Below are positions 24,043-33,405 of a stretch of DNA of 64,000 nucleotides, one piece after another (positions within the stretch are counted from its first letter, which is position 1; each line of letters begins with the position of its first letter). Source of the DNA: Dipteris shenzhenensis (Eukaryota; Polypodiophyta; Polypodiopsida; Gleicheniales); assembly GCA_047967505.1 (NCBI GenBank), contig CM106539.1; one strand, 5' to 3'. Both the position numbers and the translations under genes were made by a program. The notes below the pieces were generated by a model. It ran no database searches. It was not told the DNA's origin and saw nothing but the letters and a program-made list of their open reading frames with translations.

Positions 24043-24330
24043 TGTTGGGATATCTCAAGGTGTATGCCTCAGGCACACCTTGGTTTCTATGTGTGAGTGC
24101 TAGAGGCACAGTTAGGTGCCCATAAGCACAGTTAGGTGGTGGAAAGCCACATAGGATGATTGAGAGAATCTACGAGCAGATTGAGGAGATGATTGTGGAG
24201 CTTTGAAGTCATCAGTGATGTCAGTGAGCATGTAAGAGGTGCCTACATAAGAACCTCACTCTTCTTCATTCTATAATGCAAGTATTCTGAATTTGTGTCC
24301 ACTCTACTCTTTCCTTTCAGTTTACCAACA
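24043..24330 (+). repeat. 3' LTR of copia element 2 (TGTTGG family)
   Basis: A purine tract (ttgagggagggtt) is followed by sequence starting TGTTGGGATATC and ending TTTACCAACA. TGTTGG and CCAACA form a perfect 6-bp inverted end, which fits a 288-bp LTR. No second copy exists in the window, so the ends are inferred from structure rather than from a repeat pair. Confidence 0.65.
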
Positions 24331-24750
24331 AAACTTTCTTGTCCTTCCATGATTCTCGAGTGGAAAACTCATCATATTCACATAGAGGTTCAACATCAAT
24401 GGTATCTGATGTTATATCATTCATTGGTACAATAGCTCCATTGACATTGTCCACACAACTCATTGATCATGCTTTCCAACGAACAACACTACCCAAAGCC
24501 TCATAGACTAAGAATGCATCCATTGTAGGAAATGGAAGAAGTGCACTTTCATCCATACAAATATCGATCACCACGGATACATTGTTTTCTCCCAAGGGCA
24601 CACCTTGGCACATGTCATCATGTGATGTAGAGAATATTGTCCCAATCGCAACAATCTTTCCACTGATAAGCAAGTTGACTTTAACCCCCAGTTTCAATGT
24701 GGCACCTTTATACATAGCATTCGTTATAGTTGAATATTGATATCTGATGG
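24331..24750 (-). pseudogene. Fragment of a plant transposon protein (CACTA-type tail domain)
   Basis: The minus strand reads GATLKLGVKVNLLISGK, VAIGTIFSTS, GVPLGENNVSVVIDICMDE, then MDAFLVYEALGSVVRWKA. After a stop the same frame continues (DNVNGAIVPMNDITSD). The order GT.xST, PLG...V.VD, then A.G..V.W resembles a domain found in plant En/Spm (CACTA) type transposon proteins. It abuts the 3' LTR of copia element 2, so the insertion may have cut it. The assignment rests on pattern recall only. Confidence 0.4.
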
Positions 24751-24779
24751 TTTGACTTAGGATGAAAATGCTTTACAAG

Positions 24780-25545
24780 ATTTCATTGCATGACCAAATC
24801 TTCTTAGACCTTGGTGCTTTGAATTTTAGCCAGCAAAATCTGGCTACATGGCCAAATCTTCACAAACCATGGTGCTTTGAAAGGGAGATAGCAAGATTTG
24901 TCCACACAACCAAATCTCCTGAGACACTGGTGCTTTCAAGAAGCCATCAAGATGTATCCACACAACCAAATCTACTTAGACCTTGGTGGTTTGAAAGAAG
25001 CCAAATCTCCACATACCCTGGTGCTTTCAAAGAAGCCCACAAGATTTGGCCACATGGTCAAATCTCCCCAGACCCTGGTCCTTTGAAAGGAGCCAACAAG
25101 ATTTACCCACATGGACAAATCTCCTAAGACACTAGTGCTTTGAAAGAAGCAATAAGATTTGGCCACACGGCCAAATCTACTCAGACCTTGGTGCTCTCAA
25201 AGAAGCTAGCAAGATTTGGATGCACGGCCAAATCCTTCAAGACCTTGGTGACTTCTTTCAAAGCACTAAAAAGATTTGGTTGTGGTGTTCTTTCAAACTT
25301 GGGGAGATTTGTTCGTGTGGCCAAATCTGGTAGGCTTCTTTCAAAGCACTAGGGTATGGGGAGTTTTGGCCATGCAACCAAATCTTGTGTGCTTCTTTCA
25401 AATCACTAGGTTCTGGAAGATTTGGCCATGTGACCAAATCTTTCAAAGCACTAGGGTTTGGGAAAAATTTTCCGTGCCGCCAAATGTTGCTACCTTCTTT
25501 CAAATCAGTAGGAAGATTTGGCCACATGGCCAAATCTTCAAACGT
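24780..25545. repeat. Palindromic minisatellite array (GATTTGGCC-N4-GGCCAAATC), two arms
   Basis: Units of about 60-70 bp carry the palindrome gatttggccacatggccaaatc, or variants with a changed 4-bp centre, plus a phrase such as ccttggtgctttgaaagaag. From about 24780 to 25255 the phrase reads in one direction; from about 25262 to 25545 it reads in the other (gcttctttcaaagcactagg). The array is therefore a large inverted repeat made of units that are themselves palindromic. ORFs across it on both strands are repeat artefacts. A single related unit lies at about 27277-27299. Confidence 0.88.
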
Positions 25546-25690
25546 TCAAATGTTAAATTTAAAAATTGAAAATCCAGATTTTAAAATTTAAATTTTAAAG
25601 TTCAAAATTCAAAATTCAAGTTTGAAATTTCAAAATTCAAGTTTGAAATTTCAAAATTCAAATTTCAAGTTTCAAATTTTAAAATTCAAA
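25546..25690. repeat. Low-complexity TTTGAATTTTGAAATTC repeats
   Basis: Short degenerate repeats of the type ttcaaaattcaaatttcaag. Similar low-complexity sequence occurs at 45950-46045. Confidence 0.8.
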
Positions 25691-26590
25691 TCCAAAGATC
25701 CTGCTTTTCATGATTCATGCTATTACACTTTAAAATCATACTATTACTTTAAAAGCAAACCTGAAAATATAAAACCATTAAAAAACCAAAACTTTAAAAG
25801 TAAACAAACCTTTTAAACCAAGCATAAAAAGTAAAATTATGAGAAGGAATTGAATTCGTCTTCATGGGGGATCAAGTGCTAGGCTCACCTTGTTCTCTCC
25901 CTTCCTAGATCTCAAATGTGTAACTAGGGTGGTTTGAGAGCCTTAGGACAATGTCTTAGATGGGGTAGTTCTTGGAAAACACTCCTCCACCCTTAGTTAG
26001 CTAATTGCAAGCAAAAAAGTTCAAAACTATGTCAAAATGAGAGGTCCCGGGAGGCTCCCTATCCCAGATTTATCCTAACTATGTAGATTTTAAAGTTCCA
26101 TTACCAATTAAACACTCCATAGGTTCGACACTCAATAGTTGGATTAGAAAGAGGTCCTTTTTCTTTTTTTTTTTTGCTCTACATGATTTTTGGGGGGTGC
26201 ATGCTTTTTTGGGGGATTCCTCTACCCGTCTGCTAGCAAGAAAGACAACTCCTATGATTGCTACAGCTCCTCTCTCCCTGTGTTTGTATCCTCCTCTCAA
26301 TTCACCATAGTCAACTACCGCATGCAACAAGAGAACTAGTTTTGGAGGAAATGAATAGATTTGCTTGCCTGCTTGAAATCAAGAGCACAAGCTCATGAAC
26401 AACAATGGTTACTCAATCATCCAAGTAAGAAAACGAAAGAAATAGAAAGTGTGCCTGATTTTTGCATGTTCTCCATCTTTTCCATTTCGAAACACCACGA
26501 TTTAAAAGCAAGAGTTGTAAAAGTACGAATCTCGAAGTGTGATTTGAAAGGAGGGTCTTTAGTATATGATTTGACTTTCAGATCTTGAAG
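25691..26590. other. No recognised gene
   Basis: AT-rich at first, then mixed sequence. The ORFs at 26079-26330 (minus) and 26361-26588 (plus) have no recognisable features. Confidence 0.45.
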
Positions 26591-26599
26591 TTTGAAATT

Positions 26600-26940
26600 T
26601 GAATTTTGTATCTAAGATTCAAAATGTCAATTTTGAGCTTGTTGTTTCAGTTGTTGAGACTTATGAGGAGTTGCCAAAGGTGGAAAGTATCTATTGCACG
26701 TATGCTTACAATAATCATGAAATTCCACAATGTGCTGGCTTGCAATAAACAATATTGGCAATACAGGGGGTACCAAAAGAAGATGATACAACTGAAGGTG
26801 GAGGGGATAAAGAAATTGATACCATACCAGGACAAAAAGAGCTTCAACCCTTCAATGAAGAGCAGCGTGAGCATTTACAAAAACACGCTTCAAAGTTTTG
26901 GGAAACAGAAGAGAAAGCAACAAGTCCTTGAAATTATCCT
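26600..26940 (+). pseudogene. Coding-like acidic segment upstream of the FCP1-like gene
   Basis: One plus-strand frame reads NFELVVSVVETYEELPKVES, IYCTYAYNNHEIPQCAGLQ, a TAA, then GVPKEDDTTEGGGDKEIDTI and a Gln/Glu-rich tail. Composition is protein-like and the strand matches the FCP1-like frame that starts 700 bp downstream, so it may be an earlier exon of the same gene. It has no recognised domain. Confidence 0.25.
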
Positions 26941-27635
26941 TTTATATTATGTTCGTGTTTTCCATATGTTATCTTGCTATATTCTCCATATGATGTATTA
27001 ATTTCGTTCCAAGGATCTTTTAATATTACTTGGAAATTTCTTCTATCTCATTGCCATAATTCAAACATTCATATGTATTCTCGAATATTTTTAATTTTCT
27101 ATATTTCATGAAAAGATGTGTTTGCATGTTGTAATACCTTCGGAGTGTGATACACATCCAAATTTATTTATGAGTTCATAAATGTTAAAAAGTGTGTTGA
27201 GTCTTGATCGTGATGAATGAATTAGTGTAAATTGTTGTCTCTATCCTTATTCACTTCATATGAATGCTCCAATATGTTTTGGCCACTTGGCCAAATCTTT
27301 TCTTAGTGGGAACACTCGGGCAATGCTACATAATGTTGGACTCCACTCTATCTATTACGCAAAGGTTTTTGGCATTGTAAGGATATGTAGTTTTGGGGAT
27401 TAAAATAACTTGAAAGGGTATAGATTCAACAACTTTAGGGGGTATACTATCCATATGAACATGAACGCTTTCTTTTTTTTAGTAATCCAATTTTGTTTTG
27501 AAAAAGAAAAACATGAATGCTTTCACACAAACAAATTTCATTGAGAGCACACAACCTAAAGTTTGACAATTTGTTTTCCAACTCAATCTTCAGTTTGTTT
27601 CTACTTATGAATTTCATTTCCTTGTTTATCAACAG

Positions 27636-28534
27636 ATCTTGGCCATCTCAATTTCACATCGCTAGAAGCATTGCCTATACATGTGACACCTGATCCAATG
27701 ATTCGTTATGTACCTAATTTGAACATTATCATGCAAGTTCCAAGCTCAACATGGTTGATTGAAAATGTTGAGGATGCAATGTCTGGAGTTAATGTTCCAT
27801 TGACAAATGTGGATGCAATCTTAGAAGGTAAAGGAGAAGATGCAATGTCATTGTATGAAGCCAAGGCATAGGAAGAAATCTTAGAAGGTAAAGGAGAAGA
27901 CATAATGTCACCCTCAGAAATAATGTCAAAAGAAGTGATGACAAAAATAAGACTAGCAATGATAATAGATTTGAAAGGGTTATTGCTCGAGCGTTGTTTT
28001 TCGAAGTCAAACAAACATATGAGATTGCACAATGGGAAGCATTGGCTTGTTCTCTGTCCTGGGTGTTTAGAGTTTCTACAATGGTTGCTCGATCACTGCC
28101 ATGTTGGCATTTGGTCCACTAGAGGAGAAAAGGGCATGGTGCAACACATGCTGGACACTTTGGAGCGTCATGTTATCAAAAAGTTACATTTCTTCATGGT
28201 TTGGGGTGCAATGGCATGCCACAACCATACAAAGAGTAGAATCATTCGACCAGATAGGATGAATGTGGAAGCAGAGTTTAAACCATTAATGAGAGTGTGG
28301 TGTTGTTTTAAAGAGGAATGCAAACCAGCAAGAACAGTGTTCATTGACATTTCGCCTTACACGGGTTGTGTTAAACCAGTAGAAAATTGCCATTTCCCTA
28401 CAAAATTTGATATAGATTGTGGTGATTCTATTTTGCTTCATGAGTTATTGCCATACCTACAGATGCTAGATGATGCAGTAGATGTGCTTAGTGCCATCTC
28501 TTCTAATACATTTGGTCATTGTCGAAGGGCATGA
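27636..28534 (+). pseudogene. FCP1/NIF-like phosphatase domain protein, one in-frame stop
   Basis: A sequence resembling an intron acceptor (tttatcaacag) precedes 27636, and the frame runs to 28534 with one TAG at 27869-27871. The first part is acidic and contains a duplicated EILEGKGED peptide from a 59-bp direct repeat. From about 27955 it matches an FCP1/NIF-type HAD phosphatase domain: IIDLKGLLLERC, LVLCPGCLEFLQWLLDH, VGIWSTRGEK, then FKPLMRVW, TVFIDISPYTGCVKP, HFPTKFDI and SNTFGHCR. The family signature is DxD; here the second Asp is Lys (DLKG), and the usual DDSPY reads DISPY, so phosphatase activity is doubtful. The closest family is the plant group of divergent FCP1-domain proteins. 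Confidence 0.6.
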
Positions 28535-28877
28535 TATGTTCTATTATTTTCAACCAGTGATCCTTGAATTCAAAGAAAAAAACAAAGAAGTGCTCAAAAG
28601 GATGAATGTCGAATCCCATATGTCTATTCGTAGTTCAAAAAAAGACACAAAGAAAGGTACTGCTTCACCTATAACCAAAACTAGAGTGAGAGGGACTTGT
28701 CCTACTACAAGAAGTATGGTGCATGCTCAACATGTTACATTGAATGAAGAGGAAGAATGCATGCTAGGAAAATTTGCCAGAATGGGGCCATTGAAAGATA
28801 GTGAGGCAAAATGCTTTGCTATGGTTCTTGGATGCAAGAAAAGGGGAATCACTGCCGATGCTACAAGGGCATTCTAG
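28482..28877 (+). pseudogene. C-terminal continuation of the FCP1-like gene in another frame
   Basis: The frame overlapping the end of the FCP1-like domain reads MFYYFQPVILEFKEKNKEVL, then a Lys/Arg/Ser-rich tract and HVTLNEEEECMLGKFARMG, ending at 28877. Its lysine-rich low-complexity part looks like a disordered nuclear-protein tail. It probably belonged to the same gene and was separated by a frameshift near 28510. No domain is recognised. Confidence 0.35.
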
Positions 28878-29178
28878 CCAACTTGATTCGATTTTATTGC
28901 ATAGACAACCCTTAGTGAATCTGAGTGATCTTGTTAATTAGAGTTGTAGACACAAATGCTCAACTGAAACATTTGTACCTACATTCTGATTTATATTTGG
29001 ACACTATTTGGTTAGATTCAATTTGTAAAACATTATGTTTCAGTTTGTTTTGTGAAAGAATTAATGGACATTGAGTTAGTACCTTGTGCAAAAAATGCTC
29101 TATGCTTTGTGATGTGAGTTTGTATTCCTCCACTAAAAGAATGATTCTTTAATTTTAAACATATGATAGGTGTTGCAG

Positions 29179-29725
29179 ATTGTCCTGAAAAGTTGAAGAG
29201 CTATCTTATTATAAATTTTGATCCTGCATCCAATGGTTTATGGAAACATGAATTGCCCATACCCATTGAGCACGTGTTTGAAATGAATGGCATCCATTAT
29301 GAAGTAAAGAAATCAACAATACCTGGGGCAGGATATGGTCTTTTTGTACATACGAGCATCAAGAAGAAACAAGATTTGATGGCATATAATGGTCCAAAGT
29401 ATGATTATGATACTTCGAGATCTCTCCTCAAGTTTTTCCCAAGGATGAAGACTTATGGAATGTTTGAAGATCCATTCATTGAGATGATTGACAGATGTGA
29501 AATGTATTGTTTGTGGGAGATGTATTGTATGGAAACATTGCTGGATATATAAATAGCTCAATGTATTATAAAGAAAGAACAAATGTTATATTTGTATACA
29601 TCCCTAAGCTACCACCTTGGGCTCAAAAGTCACAAGGAGATTTGGGTGCCCATGGCTACATTACTGTGCAAACCATAAAGGATATCTCCTTTCGAGATGA
29701 GCTACTTTTTGAGTATGAATACTAG
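29179..29725 (+). pseudogene. SET-domain protein fragment, frameshifted
   Basis: A possible intron acceptor (gtgttgcag) precedes 29179. The frame then reads DCPEKLKSYLIINFDPAS and IHYEVKKSTIPGAGYGLFVH, followed by LMAYNGPKYDY. GAGYGLF and the YxG motif are the start of a SET domain. A one-base shift near 29510 moves the rest to the frame starting at 29507: GNIAGYINSS (the GNxARFxNHS motif), RTNVIFVYI, then ISFRDELLFEYEY (the ELxxDYxY end). SET domains transfer methyl groups to lysines, usually on histones. It lies 650 bp after the FCP1-like tail on the same strand, so the two may have been one gene. Confidence 0.6.
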
Positions 29726-29920
29726 TATGGAATTGTTAATGATTGTGTTAAATGATGTGGTGCAAAATTTAGTTGCAAAATTGGCTATGTGTCAATGGTT
29801 TTGATTATATTTAGCACAAGAAAGCAATTTAAAAAAAGGCTTTTATCAAGACCATGTCTCTTAGTTTCATGAGCTCTATTGTGATGGAGAGTTTCACGAG
29901 CTCTATTATGATGGAACGGT

Positions 29921-30163
29921 GTTTTTGAACACCACATTTATATTATGGATGTCAAAGCTCTACCATAATCCTATTGCATACGTCAATACTGCAATTTATC
30001 AACATAGAAACATATGCATTTGGCATTAATTTGATACATCTAATATACCAAATAAAAATTGACAGTTGTTGCAAGTTTAATTTTGTTTTTGAACACCACA
30101 TTTATATGATGGATGTCAAAGCTCTATAACAATCCTATTGCATATATCAATACTGCAATTTAA
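29921..30163. repeat. Direct duplication, period 164 bp
   Basis: The stretch starting gtttttgaacaccacattta at 29921 recurs at 30085, with about 78 bp of close similarity in each copy. The rest of 29750-30830 shows no gene, apart from a weak minus-strand frame at 30549-30746. Confidence 0.8.
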
Positions 30164-30839
30164 TTTACTCCAATGAATCTTCCTAACGCAACATCTATAA
30201 ATTGGATTTTGTTTGTTGTTTTGATGTATATGAAACAACAAACATCTTTCTTTCACTAGCAAATCAACAAATGTTTTGGCCATGGGGCCATGTTCACATC
30301 TATTAAGGCCTTTTGCCATAGCAACATACGGAAGCTTATTGCTTGGGTTCTAGGAATTGGGAAAGTATTGTGCATGGTCTAGTTTCCCCCAACATAATTA
30401 AAACTTGGGTCCTCAATGGAGCAAATGTTTCAATAAAAAACATCAAATTTTACTTTTGAAGTGACTATATTTTATTTCGTGGGAATTGGGATTTTCCCAA
30501 ATTCTCTAATATAGTGTTGTTTTGTTCTTATCTTATTTTGTCTTATTTTTACATAGTTGGAATCTTTTTTTTTCCTTCACTCAAACACTTGGAAGATTTC
30601 GCTTGGAAAATGGTTGTCCCCAGCTTGCGGCATGGCCTTGCTGCTATCACTACAATTAGAACATTGCACTGTCCGGGCGTGTACTTCCTTTTGAGGTTTG
30701 GAGCTAGGATCGTTAGGGGTGGTTGGGGCCTTGGAATTGGCTTCATTTAAAAATTATTTGCCTTTTGTGGGTGGTGGTACTATGGTGGGGGTGGGATGAT
30801 CTTCACAAAGCGAAATTATTGTAGTTCTCACCCCGTTCA

Positions 30840-31345
30840 TTTGTTCGATCCCTCCAATTGATTTGGCAATTCACGGCGTAGCACCAGGTCCTTTCCAATA
30901 TCATCTATTTGTTGCTCATGTCTATGGCGAGAACATAAAAATGAATCTCTAGTTCTTGACGAACAACCATTAGTTTCAACTCCACTTACCCCAATGTGCT
31001 TGAGAGTTGACCATTGATTGTGTGGACTGAGACCACATGAATGTTTACGGGTACCTATTGCAATGCTTCCCATACTTCACGGGACATGAAGCTATGGCTC
31101 GATCCTGTATCCATGAGTGCCAAGATACATAAGCTCGGGCCTTACAATTGGACATTCAACCTAGCTGGATCTACCACTAGTTCAACAGTCAGCCCTAGAT
31201 GTTTGAGTGTTGCCTTAAACATGGGCATTTGCTTTTGTTGTCTAATTTTGGCATTACATGCCTTGGCTTCTTCAATGCCCTGATGTTTCATTTGGGCTAC
31301 CTCAGCCTTAAGCTCCTTTTCCTTATAAATGGCTTGGAGGGTCTA
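30840..31345 (-). pseudogene. Retropepsin domain lying after integrase in a Ty3/gypsy relic
   Basis: The minus strand from about 31345 reads LQAIYKEKELKAEVAQMKHQ, a charged, probably coiled-coil linker. It continues MPMFKATLKHLGLTVELVVD, LALMDTGSSHSFMSREVWEA, VNIHVVSVHTINGQLSSTLG, LEIHFYVLAIDMSNK, and after a TAG MILERTWCYAVNCQINW. DTGSSHSF is the aspartic protease active site, and ILxRxWxxxxxCxINW is the usual end of a gypsy retropepsin. The frame is the same as the last part of the upstream integrase tail, with stops but no LTR in between. In ordinary Ty3/gypsy elements the protease precedes reverse transcriptase, so this order is odd. Four in-frame stops show it is dead. Confidence 0.7.
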
Positions 31346-32079
31346 CAGGGTGAGTGGGCTATAGTATCTTTCCAATTTGCTCCCATTAAGGTAACCATCC
31401 ATTTCCACTCCGTCGAGGGTAGCTATTCCACATGCACCTTGTGGAGTAATCTCCACTACGCAGTAGCGATCCATGCCCCTGTATTTAAGTTTATGTTTGT
31501 TGTTGCAGATGCTAAGTTAAGTGTGAGATATCCTTCCTTGGGGTCCTTGTTTTTGAGGTTGCGGTAGAACCATTTTTTGCATCTTGCCTTCTCCACTCGA
31601 AGGCAATAGGCTGTATGGAATCATATTTCATCTAGCCGTTTGAGATCAATTAAGCACTCTGCCAAGGCATTTTTGGTGAGCCCTTCCTCGACCGTGATGC
31701 GGAGGTTGGGCACTACATATTTCATTGGCATAATTGCTTCCACCCTAAAGGCTAGGCTGAAGGGGGTGCAGTTCATGGACACTTTGTAAGACGTTTGCTA
31801 GGCCCACAATGCAATGATGAGCTTGTGTTCCCAGTTAGTACAACTGGCTTCCATGGTGCAAGTTATAATCTTGCAGCATGTCTTGTTCGAGCTGTCGGCC
31901 AGGCCGTTTGCCCTATGTATGATCATGAACTCACTAGTCAGGATTGCAATAGTTTCATTGAGGAAATGAGATTCTTGGTCACTGACCAATTCTAAGGGGC
32001 ACCCAAACCATGTCATATCCAAATGGAAGAAGTCTAGGAAGACATGACTTGAGAGGGATGTATGCATGATGAGATGCAC
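31346..32079 (-). pseudogene. Ty3/gypsy integrase relic with GPY/F-type tail
   Basis: From about 32020 the minus strand reads FGCPLELVSDQESHFLNETI, AILTSEFMIIHR, then ANGLADSSNK and NWEHKLIIALWA. SDQxSHF carries the second catalytic Asp. The third acidic residue, normally AESxNK, is Asp here, and the usual YHPQ segment before it is deleted. Then come MNCTPFSLAFRVEAIMPMKY, VVPNLRITVEEGL, WFYRNLKNKD and, in a shifted frame, YRGMDRYCVVEITPQGACGI and LNGSKLERYY. These form the tail region of gypsy integrase. The first catalytic Asp, reverse transcriptase and RNase H are absent upstream. Confidence 0.75.
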
Positions 32080-32995
32080 CGTTATTTATTATTAAGTAGT
32101 CTCTAAAAAAGGTGGCTATTAGGAACCATGCATGTTTTCTTTTGGGGCTTATGTTTCTCCTTAAAATTGAAATTGTAGTTTGTCTTAATCAAAAACATTA
32201 TTCAGGTGGTATCTTGTTTTTTGGTGGTATGCTTTTTAGGCTTGAAAGCATGCACTAAAATAGCACTCTTCTAGCACATATTGTGGGTTTCTTGGAAAGC
32301 GATGAGTGATGTGACTTACAAACATAAGAACTAGACACCTTGCAATGGTTTTAATGTCCAGTCCAACATGATGGCCACTCTTACAATTGTAACTATGCCC
32401 CTTGTAACCAATGCACTCTCTAGTCTCACCCTCTCTAGTCCTTTGTCAGATCACGAATGCTCTCTCTCTTGTAGATCCAAGAGTGGCTCACTATGTTCAA
32501 AGATCTAGCAAGCTTTGTCTTTCTCCATAGCGTGGGGAATGCTCTTTGGTAATCAAGCACAGCACTAGCTTGTCTTATATGCTTGCACCTCCCTTGCACC
32601 AGGTGAAAACTATCTCTCACGTCCCTCTCTATGCTTGGCATAGCAAGGCTTCCATTCCCCATGAGCAATAGCGAATGCTGCTATAGCTCATTTTTACTAC
32701 ACTATGGACACCACAACTTCCAGGAGTACTACTTGACCTTGCTTGCCCGCTATTATTTTCCAGGAGAAAAAGTACACATGTAAAAAAGTTTCTTACTTGA
32801 TTCAAGAGTGTGAAAATTGATTGTTGTCTACATGTTTGCATCAGTGCAAGAGACTTGCCTGCCAGATACATTATCTAGTGCTCTTGGCTTGTGCTTGATT
32901 TGTTTCTATACTAGTCGCCTCTTCAATCATAGAAATGTCACGCTCAACCACTAAGGCTGTACCTAGGAGGTACTGTCATTCTACTTAAGATTTTC
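32080..32995. other. No recognised gene
   Basis: Neither strand shows a recognisable product. Short minus-strand ORFs at 32435-32668 and 32629-32871 have no supporting motifs. Confidence 0.45.
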
Positions 32996-32996
32996 A

Positions 32997-33171
32997 TGAG
33001 GTTTATGGCCTCAATATAGCTGGCAACAACCCACAAAAGCAACAGATGTAGACTTTCCCAAGGGGGAGTGGCTCACTACATTCAGTGAGCCTAGAAAGCC
33101 AAAGGACTATAGAGTTAAGTCAAAAATCATTCATGACCCTGACCTTCTACAAGAAGATATAGAGTTGTATT
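32997..33171 (+). pseudogene. Left part of a coding-like frame split by copia element 3
   Basis: An open plus-strand frame reads LWPQYSWQQPTKATDVDFPK, GEWLTTFSEPRKPKDYRVKS, KIIHDPDLLQEDIEL and enters the target duplication gtatt. If the element and one duplication copy are ignored, the frame continues at 39067 without a stop for several codons. Codon content looks like protein. No family was recognised. Confidence 0.35.
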
Positions 33172-33352
33172 TGAGAGTGCTCTCAACGGAAGCAAGAACG
33201 GAAGAAGGAGAGAGAGAGAGAGAGGGAGACAGAGAGCTACACAAGTTTTGGTGGGTGCAGAACCACCCTAATCTTCTTTTTCATTCATTTATATATGTGT
33301 TTGAGTATTGTACATAACCGGGGTTAAGGCACAGTGACCTTTAACCCCCACA
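33172..33352 (-). repeat. 3' LTR of copia element 3
   Basis: In element orientation it starts TGTGGGGGTTAAAGG and ends GCACTCTCA. A TATA-like stretch (catatataaatg) lies near 33286-33297. It contains a short GA microsatellite. The purine tract aagtgggaggt precedes it, at plus-strand 33353-33365. Confidence 0.96.
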
Positions 33353-33405
33353 ACCTCCCACTTAAAGGACAATGTGCCTTTAAGGGAGAATAACTAGTGA
33401 GCATA

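Larger units (their letters stand above)
20517..24330 (+). mobile_element. Copia element 2: Ty1/copia element with two unrelated LTRs
   Basis: The 5' LTR (20517-21154, ends TGTAAG/CTTACA) is followed by primer site, gag and protease. The integrase core is deleted, then integrase tail, reverse transcriptase and RNase H lead to a different LTR (24043-24330, ends TGTTGG/CCAACA). The two LTRs share no obvious similarity, and the flanks (ctact before, aaact after) are not a clean target duplication. The element is therefore either a recombinant of two copia families or two truncated insertions joined. Gag and the 5' LTR match element 4. It could not move by itself. Confidence 0.85.

Noticed and set aside
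30549-30746. Minus-strand ORF after the retropepsin (Pro/Lys-rich)
   Set aside because: It may continue the gypsy relic, but it has no motif and a different frame, so it was not called.
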